From positions 1 through 7,973 of the forward strand of contig CAZOVB010000113.1 in NCBI GenBank assembly GCA_964583095.1: a stretch of DNA of 7,973 nt. The letters run 5' to 3'. A model generated the notes under the pieces. That model saw nothing but the letters and a program-made list of their open reading frames with translations, made no database searches and was not told where the DNA came from. Below are positions 1-5,379 of this stretch, piece after piece. Made by a program: the position numbers and the translations under genes. Position 1 is the stretch's first letter; every line of letters starts with the position of its first letter. The DNA is from CAZOVB01 sp964583095. GTDB taxonomy: Bacteria > Planctomycetota > Phycisphaerae > SM23-33.

Positions 1-1895
1 CGCACAGAAGTCAATATGGATTCAAGGCCAAGATTCTTAAGACAGAAGACAAAGCGCTAGTTACTTATGGTTATGCAAAATACATCAGAGATGCCCTTCC
101 AAATGCATCGTTTATAGGTTTCACCGGGACCCCGATAGAAAAGGAAGATAAAAGCACGCCAGCCGTATTTGGTAATTACGTTGATGTTTATGACATTCAG
201 CAGGCCGTAGAAGATGGTGCAACCGTTAGAATATACTACGAAAGCCGGCTCGTTAAGCTAGGAATAAAACCAGAGGAAAGGCCTGTTCTTGACAAGGAAT
301 TTGATAAAGTAACTGAGGGGGAAGAGGAATACGGTAAGGAAAAGCTAAAAAGCAAATGGGCGAGAATGGAAAAGTTAATAGGAAGCCCTCGCAGGATAAA
401 AAAGATTGCAAAGGACATTGTCAATCATTTTGAAAATCGATTAGAGGTTATTGATGGAAAAGGCATGATTGTTGGTGCCAGCAGAAGAATTTGTGTAGAC
501 CTATATTCTGAGATTGTAAAATTACGGCCAGATTGGCACAACCCAGATGATGACAAGGGTTTCATCAAAGTGATTATGACTGGCTCAGCAAGCGATCCAG
601 CCGACTGGCAACAACACATAAGGAGTAAAAAAAGAAGAAAAGAAATCGGGGAACGGATGAAAGATCCAAATGACCCATTGAAACTTGCGATAGTCCGTGA
701 TATGTGGTTAACAGGATTTGATGCTCCGAGTCTGCATACCATGTATGTGGATAAACCGATGAGCGGTCATAATCTAATGCAGGCCATAGCCCGAGTCAAC
801 AGAGTTTTCAAAGATAAGGAAGGGGGGCTCATTGTTGATTACATTGGCATTGGTACTGAACTCAAAAAAGCATTACAGGATTACACTCAAAGCGGAGGAA
901 AAGGACGGCCCACTTTCAAACAAGAGGAAGCCGTTGCACTGATGCTTGAGAAATATGAAATTGTACAGCAAATGTTTCATGGTTTTGATTATAAAAGATT
1001 CTTTAAACTCGGTCCAAAAGAAAGATTAAAACTGATTCCGGATGCAATCGAACACATTCTCAAACAGAAAGATGGCAAGAAAAGATTCTTGAAAAATGTA
1101 ACCGCACTTCTCAGAGCGTTTTCTCTTGCAATACCACACGAAAAAGCAATGGAAATCAAAGAAGAGGTAGGTTTCTTCCAGGCCATTAAATCCACGATTA
1201 CCAAATCAACGTCAACCGAAGGACGTTACAAAGAAGACCTGGATTCAGCAATAAAGCAATTGTTATCACAAGCAATCGTTTCAGATCGTGTAGTTGATAT
1301 TTTTAAAGCAGCCGGCGTTGACAAACCTGATTTTTCTGTTTTATCAGAAGAATTTCTCGCAGAAGTAAAGCATATTCCGCAGAAGAACCTAGCATTTGAA
1401 ACCCTTAAGAAATTGCTGAATGACCAGATTAAAGTGCATATGAAAAAGAACATTGTTCAAGCACGGTCCTTCAGGGAAATGCTGGAAAAAACAGTCAACA
1501 GATATACAAATAGAAATATTGAGGCAGCACAGGTTATAGATGAACTCATACAATTGGCAAAACAAATGAAAAAGGAGCAAGAAAAAGGGAAAGAGCTTGG
1601 ACTGAGCGATGATGAAACGGCCTTTTATGATGCTCTTATGGTAAATGATAGTGCAGTCAAGGTTTTGGGAAATGAAACTTTGAGAAAAATAGCACTTGAA
1701 CTAACAGAGACTATCAGAAAAAATGTTACTATTGATTGGACGATGAGGGAGAATGTACAGGCAAAATTAAGAGTAAAAGTAAAAAGAATTTTGAGAAAGT
1801 ATGGTTATCCACCAGACAAACAAAAGAAGGCGACCGAACTAGTACTGGATCAGGCACATGTGATTTGTGATGATTGGGTTCAAAATAAAAAATAA
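1..1895 (+). CDS. hsdR: Type I restriction enzyme R subunit (HsdR), C-terminal 630 residues; 5' end outside window
   Basis: Motor and nuclease subunit of a type I restriction-modification complex: it translocates DNA with ATP and cuts unmodified DNA, working with HsdM and HsdS (not in view). The open frame runs from the window edge. The first complete codon is the His of the DEAH box (HRSQYGF; the two bases before it fit the Ala). Then come helicase motif III TGTP (visible residues 41-44), a motif IV-like IMTGSASDP, motif V TGFDAP (237-242) and motif VI QAIARVNR (260-267). Residues from about 295 to the end match the helical C-terminal domain seen in many HsdR proteins (DUF3387), ending normally near ICDDWVQNKK. 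The N-terminal PD-(D/E)xK nuclease and Walker A are upstream of the window. The ATG at 366 is internal: the frame is open for 121 codons before it and encodes conserved helicase sequence. No frameshift or internal stop is visible, so the gene looks intact here. Family call is secure. Confidence 0.96.
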   Translation, partial: HRSQYGFKAKILKTEDKALVTYGYAKYIRDALPNASFIGFTGTPIEKEDKSTPAVFGNYVDVYDIQQAVEDGATVRIYYESRLVKLGIKPEERPVLDKEFDKVTEGEEEYGKEKLKSKWARMEKLIGSPRRIKKIAKDIVNHFENRLEVIDGKGMIVGASRRICVDLYSEIVKLRPDWHNPDDDKGFIKVIMTGSASDPADWQQHIRSKKRRKEIGERMKDPNDPLKLAIVRDMWLTGFDAPSLHTMYVDKPMSGHNLMQAIARVNRVFKDKEGGLIVDYIGIGTELKKALQDYTQSGGKGRPTFKQEEAVALMLEKYEIVQQMFHGFDYKRFFKLGPKERLKLIPDAIEHILKQKDGKKRFLKNVTALLRAFSLAIPHEKAMEIKEEVGFFQAIKSTITKSTSTEGRYKEDLDSAIKQLLSQAIVSDRVVDIFKAAGVDKPDFSVLSEEFLAEVKHIPQKNLAFETLKKLLNDQIKVHMKKNIVQARSFREMLEKTVNRYTNRNIEAAQVIDELIQLAKQMKKEQEKGKELGLSDDETAFYDALMVNDSAVKVLGNETLRKIALELTETIRKNVTIDWTMRENVQAKLRVKVKRILRKYGYPPDKQKKATELVLDQAHVICDDWVQNKK

Positions 1896-2203
1896 TGGTA
1901 TTAAATATGGTATGGGAAGACACAAAACTTGTTCCTTGTCCGTTCTGTGATAACGGAACAATTAGAGTGATTCATGTTCCAAAGTTAAGGAAAGATAACA
2001 TATCAAGTACAGTTGGGGGAAGAAGAGCAAAAACAGGTTCCTCTAGTACTGAAAATTACACAGTTTTGGAAGATTGCTCCAATTGTGGAGCTTCATCGAA
2101 AAAGATTGAGAAAGCACTTTGTTCTGGCAAGGATTACAAAACACCATCTAGGAAAAAAGCTATTGAACGAATAAAAAGAGCAGGATTACCAACTAGAATA
2201 TAA
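1895..2203 (+). CDS. Small zinc-ribbon protein, translationally coupled to hsdR
   Basis: A 102-residue protein of unknown function. It has two zinc knuckles, CPFC (Cys15, Cys18) and CSNC (Cys61, Cys64), that could bind one zinc; a basic, Gly/Ser-rich stretch lies between them and a Lys/Arg-rich helix follows, ending RIKRAGLPTRI. A lone extra Cys is at 76. No membrane segment or signal peptide is visible. The start ATG shares its A with the hsdR stop (TAATG), which suggests translation by re-initiation and expression with the restriction enzyme. No Shine-Dalgarno sequence precedes it. In-frame ATG at 1907 is an alternative start and would leave both knuckles intact. From memory, small zinc-ribbon proteins of this general look are common in archaea, but I cannot name a family. 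Nucleic-acid binding or protein contact is an inference from the zinc ribbon and basic charge only. Confidence 0.85.
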   Translation: MVLNMVWEDTKLVPCPFCDNGTIRVIHVPKLRKDNISSTVGGRRAKTGSSSTENYTVLEDCSNCGASSKKIEKALCSGKDYKTPSRKKAIERIKRAGLPTRI

Positions 2204-2292
2204 AAAGAAAATTAAGAAACCCTTCTTTGTTAATGTTAATCAATTATAATTAATTCTAATTGAATCAAAAGATTCTGACTTACCCATAAGAT
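2204..2292. terminator. Convergent AT-rich spacer, possible bidirectional terminator
   Basis: This spacer separates the hsdR/zinc-ribbon unit (plus) from the ATPase operon (minus), so transcription must end here from both sides. It contains a 7-base inverted repeat TCAATTA / TAATTGA (2240-2246 and 2257-2263, 10-base loop) and a small hairpin GAATC-AAAA-GATTC (2262-2275). On the minus strand the stretch at 2204-2213 reads as a T-rich run (TTTTCTTTTT), of the oligo-T kind used by archaeal RNA polymerase. The plus strand has only a modest T-rich stretch (2222-2232). The stems are pure or nearly pure AT and weak, so the terminator role comes mainly from position. Confidence 0.35.
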
Positions 2293-4131
2293 TTATAATA
2301 TATGTTTAAATCCTAAAATCCGATAATTCCTTTTAACACTACCTAAAATATTTTTTATTCTATCTTCAATCTTAGCATCAGGAACAATAAAAACAACAAA
2401 CCTACCTCTTTTAACATTTTTATCATAATTCTTTTTTATTTGTTCAGGATGGCTTGCCGAGGTTTCTACTTCTACAGCAATTTCTCTCCCTTCTTTTTCT
2501 GCAATCATGTCTGGCTGTTCTTTTCGTCCGCCTTGTTCAGGCATCTCAACATTATAACTTTGATCCTCCAGCCAATCCTTTGCCTTGAATAACAGGGCCC
2601 GATGCAACTCACCACCAGCCTTCGTACTTGAACCAGAAGAAACACCGATTCCAATCGCCTTCTTTCCCTTTTCAGTAAGATAGGTCAAAACCTTCGGCCG
2701 GCCTCTTCCCTCTTTCTTGACAGCCCTTTCAACCAGTCCTTTGCTCTGGGCCCGGTCCAACTGATCACTCAGTTTCGAGCCGGGAACAGACATACTTCTG
2801 GATAGATTGGTCCGAGTAGTCTCTTCCCCACTTTCCTCAATGGAGTGAACAGTTCTCAGGAGCTCGATTATCTCCTTATCCGTATCAGATTTAAAGGAGG
2901 TTTGCTGAGGAAGTTTCGGCATGGAATAAAGCATCCTCATGTGCTCAATCAGTTTCTCGGTAAAATTATGCTTTTTGTATGGAGGTTCTGAGGTAAAAAT
3001 CTCAAAAGGAGCAACCGGCCTTTCACCAAACCCGCTTCTGAGTTTGACAATGGCCTTCCCGTCAGGCAGAGAAGTTAATGCTTTAACCACTCTAGACCTG
3101 TCACCGCCTAAGTAATTAGCCACCAATTTCGCATCCTTTTTTGAAACCCTGAAAAAAATTTGCGTAGCCGTATTCCCCAGCACGTCTCCTAGAGTCTCCT
3201 TAGGAATCTGTCCTGTATGTTGGTGGGCAAGCAGCATCCCAATCCTGTATTTTCTTCCCTCAGTAATCATGGTTCCAAGTGTATTCATCTGGGCAAAATT
3301 CTGGAATTCATCAATGGCTAGAAAAACAGGATTCCTTTCGCCCTTACTTTTTGACACAACAGTCAACCACAGTTTCGTAATCAGCGCAGAGCCAATCAGC
3401 CCGGCATTCAGTTCAGACAATTCCCCTTTGGCCAATCTCCACAAAACAAGTTTATTTCCTTTCAAAAGTTCTTCAATATCAACAGTAGAAACCTTGCTGC
3501 AGAATATTCTTCGAAGCATGTCGTTCCTGACGAACGGTTCAAGTTTGTTTATTACGGAATCAGTCCTTCCCTTAGGAAGTTTGTTTATTTCTTTGTAAAA
3601 ATCCTTGTAATCATCCTTATCAAACTCGCCCTTCACCAGCTCCAGCATTTCTTCAAAGGTCGGGGAATCATCATTCCGATAAAGCCGTCTAAGAGCATTC
3701 TGAAAAACCCGGTTAAGCGAAGGACCCCAGTAATTTTTCCCGTAAAGTCTTTTCATAAATGAAACAACTTCGCCAATCAGACGTTCAACCATCATTTCCC
3801 GCTGTTCCCTGCCTTCGTATTTGGGAAGCTCAAAGGGATTCATGGAAAAACCGACTTTCAACGGATCAAGCAGCAGCACCCGGTTCAAATCCTCAGGGTA
3901 TGCCGTCTCAAGGATGTCAATCGAAAGGTCTCCATGTGGATCCAACACCCAGGTGCAATACCCTTTCCTGAACGCCTCAAGGACCTCATTCTCAATTAGT
4001 GTACTCTTCCCACTTCCTGTGGCACCGATCACATACTGATGGCGGAACAAATCTTCAGCGCCGGCATAGATTTCCCTAGTCTTTCCATTAGATGACTTTG
4101 CTTCACCTATCCGTATTTTAGAGTTATTCAA
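2293..4131 (-). CDS. VirD4/HerA-type DNA-pumping ATPase with C-terminal winged helix and PD-(D/E)xK-like domain
   Basis: A 612-residue ATPase of the type IV coupling protein (VirD4/TraG) and HerA group, which form hexameric rings that move DNA. Walker A is GATGSGKST (36-44) and Walker B FLAIDE (270-275). The helical stretch after Walker B (EFQNFAQMNTLGTMITEGRK) and AHQHTGQIP (302-310) are typical of VirD4/TraG proteins. No transmembrane helix is present, unlike classical VirD4. The tail is unusual: residues 415-495 look like a winged helix with a GRGRPK wing, and 507-600 resemble a PD-(D/E)xK nuclease fold with Glu508, Pro540-Asp541 and Glu554-Val-Glu556; the usual Lys after the second acidic residue is not in place. 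The start is TTG, chosen because GGTGA (4136-4140) sits four bases upstream and overlaps the stop of the preceding gene; no ATG lies before Walker A. It is the last gene of a three-gene operon. Likely conjugative or intercellular DNA transfer; a HerA-like repair role is less likely. Confidence 0.9.
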   Translation of the reverse strand: MNNSKIRIGEAKSSNGKTREIYAGAEDLFRHQYVIGATGSGKSTLIENEVLEAFRKGYCTWVLDPHGDLSIDILETAYPEDLNRVLLLDPLKVGFSMNPFELPKYEGREQREMMVERLIGEVVSFMKRLYGKNYWGPSLNRVFQNALRRLYRNDDSPTFEEMLELVKGEFDKDDYKDFYKEINKLPKGRTDSVINKLEPFVRNDMLRRIFCSKVSTVDIEELLKGNKLVLWRLAKGELSELNAGLIGSALITKLWLTVVSKSKGERNPVFLAIDEFQNFAQMNTLGTMITEGRKYRIGMLLAHQHTGQIPKETLGDVLGNTATQIFFRVSKKDAKLVANYLGGDRSRVVKALTSLPDGKAIVKLRSGFGERPVAPFEIFTSEPPYKKHNFTEKLIEHMRMLYSMPKLPQQTSFKSDTDKEIIELLRTVHSIEESGEETTRTNLSRSMSVPGSKLSDQLDRAQSKGLVERAVKKEGRGRPKVLTYLTEKGKKAIGIGVSSGSSTKAGGELHRALLFKAKDWLEDQSYNVEMPEQGGRKEQPDMIAEKEGREIAVEVETSASHPEQIKKNYDKNVKRGRFVVFIVPDAKIEDRIKNILGSVKRNYRILGFKHIL

Positions 4132-4135
4132 TCAA

Positions 4136-4140
4136 TCACC
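4136..4140 (-). promoter_or_regulatory. Ribosome-binding site GGTGA for the ATPase gene, overlapping the upstream stop
   Basis: On the minus strand the sequence reads GGTGA-TTGA-TTG. GGTGA matches the anti-Shine-Dalgarno end of 16S rRNA (CACC), its last three bases are the stop codon of the partner gene, and four bases separate it from the TTG start. It decides the TTG start and indicates coupled translation. Confidence 0.7.
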
Positions 4141-4999
4141 AATTTGGCTGAAGGGAAGGAGTGTTATAGCGAACACCAGAAGAACCCGCTCCAACAGGAA
4201 TATGAACCATTGAAGAAATCTCAGGAATACTGATCATGAACTCTTTACCAAACAGTGGAAAAGTTCTGTCGGATACATCGCACAAAATACCAAAAGAATT
4301 CTTTAACAAAGGAAAGGAAACCAATTTAGGAAAGAGCCGGCACTTCTGAGAGTCAAATGCTGAAAAAGTGTGGGAGATATGCTCGCAGGATTCCCTGGCA
4401 GCCTTTCCGTCAGATGATGATGTGACTATCCTTATCACACATTTGAGCAATGTGGGAGAGATACCCTTTCCTTCGCTGTATTTCTGGGCCAAAACGATCT
4501 TTTTCTTTTCCGGAATTTTTCTAAGCTTCTCGAACATCATCTGAACCATCGAAACTCCATCATGCTGATTCATCGCTTCCAGAACATGGCGCAAAGGGTC
4601 AAAATGAAATTTCTCCGGTCTCCTAAGGTTAAATTCCAATCCGCTGACTACAAGGTGGCCTGCAGAAACATAATCTCCCTCTCGAAAATTCGGCACCGGA
4701 TTTTCAGCTCTTTTGACTTCGGACTGCGGATAGATAGTTTTCAATTGTGCCTTAAGCATCCCTTCAACGTTGGGAGAGGAACTGAAAAAATGGAAAGAAA
4801 ACTTATCATTTTTCCATATCTCAAAGGAGAAACGGGCAGGATAACGCTGCATCATGTAAAGGACTCGCTGCATGTCTTCCATCGACCTGAGGGAGGATTC
4901 ACCGGGAGTTACTTCAAGAAGAAGACCACGGGGAAAACCAAGTTTATTGATATCTTTTCTTTCCAGCCGATACAATCCATATTTCCATTTATCAAACAA
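4136..4999 (-). CDS. Partner protein of the VirD4-type ATPase (resembles the N-terminal domain of fused coupling proteins, DUF8128-like)
   Basis: A 287-residue soluble protein. Residues 26-95 (LLLEVTPGE..., RFSFEIWKND, FSFHFFSS, then LKTIYPQSEV) and the C-terminal EISSMVHIP (260-268) resemble, from memory, the region found ahead of the ATPase domain in VirD4-like proteins of DPANN archaea and candidate-phylum bacteria, sometimes labelled DUF8128. There one chain runs through a motif like this C-terminus and then into Walker A. Here the chain stops 19 residues after the motif and the ATPase begins four bases later as a separate gene in another frame. After its TGA a second in-frame stop follows nine bases on, so the split is not one mutated codon. 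Start is TTG at 4997-4999, with GGTGA (5004-5008) four bases upstream overlapping the previous stop. No catalytic motif or membrane segment is visible. Role inferred: assembly or membrane docking of the ATPase ring. The family name is uncertain; the gene itself is secure. Confidence 0.8.
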   Translation of the reverse strand: MFDKWKYGLYRLERKDINKLGFPRGLLLEVTPGESSLRSMEDMQRVLYMMQRYPARFSFEIWKNDKFSFHFFSSSPNVEGMLKAQLKTIYPQSEVKRAENPVPNFREGDYVSAGHLVVSGLEFNLRRPEKFHFDPLRHVLEAMNQHDGVSMVQMMFEKLRKIPEKKKIVLAQKYSEGKGISPTLLKCVIRIVTSSSDGKAARESCEHISHTFSAFDSQKCRLFPKLVSFPLLKNSFGILCDVSDRTFPLFGKEFMISIPEISSMVHIPVGAGSSGVRYNTPSLQPNW

Positions 5000-5003
5000 A
5001 AAA

Positions 5004-5008
5004 TCACC
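5004..5008 (-). promoter_or_regulatory. Ribosome-binding site GGTGA for the partner gene, overlapping the upstream stop
   Basis: On the minus strand the sequence reads GGTGA-TTTT-TTG. The layout equals that of the next junction: GGTGA containing the upstream TGA stop, four bases, then TTG. The repeat of this design at two junctions makes both TTG starts credible. Confidence 0.7.
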
Positions 5009-5291
5009 CTTTCGTTAGCGTGTAAGTCCTCCCAATTTTGGCTAGAAAACTCACTGCAAGAGTTACCAAACCAACAGCAACAGAGATAACCATAGACAGC
5101 AGGTCATTCTTTCCCAACAGGAACATAACCAACACAATGAAGGAACCAAACAACATCAAGGTCAAGACAAACTTTGCCAAACCTTTAACCAATCCTCCTA
5201 GTATTATCCCAAGTACAAATACTCCTAAAAGAAGAAATGGCCAATTATTTGTTTCAATAATAGATTCTGGAATAACCTCAACTATACTCAT
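5004..5291 (-). CDS. Small three-helix membrane protein, first gene of the ATPase operon
   Basis: A 95-residue protein made almost wholly of three predicted membrane helices: about 17-35, 38-59 and 65-84. The N-terminus is acidic (Glu5, Glu9, Glu13), while the first loop (Lys36, Lys40) and the C-terminus (Lys85, Arg88, Lys94) are basic, so the positive-inside rule suggests N-out and C-in. ATG start at 5289-5291; no clear Shine-Dalgarno sequence precedes it, unlike the next two genes. Its stop lies four bases before the TTG of the partner gene. I recognise no family. Because neither the partner nor the ATPase has a membrane helix, this protein could supply the anchor that the N-terminal helices give to classical VirD4; alternatively it resembles in layout the small VirB2/VirB3-like membrane components of transfer systems. 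Both are inferences from context. Confidence 0.8.
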   Translation of the reverse strand: MSIVEVIPESIIETNNWPFLLLGVFVLGIILGGLVKGLAKFVLTLMLFGSFIVLVMFLLGKNDLLSMVISVAVGLVTLAVSFLAKIGRTYTLTKG

Positions 5292-5379
5292 AAAAGAAAT
5301 TTAAAAAAGTGTGGTATCAAAACAAGGCAGAGTGCATATTTCAAAAAAGTATGATAAGTATGAGTGGGAATAATGACAT
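5292..5379. other. Spacer between the DUF262 gene and the membrane-protein operon; oligo-T terminator candidates
   Basis: This 88-base gap separates two minus-strand genes of very different base composition. On the minus strand it has two T6 runs, at 5343-5348 (about 32 bases after the DUF262 stop) and 5303-5308; the first fits an archaeal oligo-T terminator for DUF262. It also holds a direct repeat AGTATGA (5348-5354 and 5357-5363). A promoter for the three-gene operon should lie here, but the AT-rich stretch TTTTTTAAATTT near 5297-5308 is too close to the ATG to act as its TATA box, and the weaker AAATATG near 5338 is only a possible one. Confidence 0.35.

Noticed and set aside
366..1895. 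A complete 509-residue gene starting at ATG 366
   Set aside because: The same frame is open back to base 1 and encodes the DEAH-box end and TGTP motif of HsdR, so this ATG is internal.
3269..4039. Three plus-strand open frames opposite the ATPase (3269-3598, 3759-3971, 3821-4039)
   Set aside because: They are antisense shadows of a conserved ATPase core with clear Walker motifs.
4129..4140. A frameshift that breaks one fused ATPase gene
   Set aside because: The junction has a well-placed GGTGA and TTG, a second in-frame stop, and matches the design of the upstream junction, so a true gene boundary is more likely.
4562..5089. 175-residue plus-strand open frame
   Set aside because: It lies opposite the partner gene and part of the membrane-protein gene, both of which have ribosome-binding sites or family signals. 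The frame encodes no recognisable motif.
5297..5308. TTTTTTAAATTT as TATA box of the membrane-protein operon
   Set aside because: A start 26 bases downstream would fall inside the gene, past its only plausible start codon.
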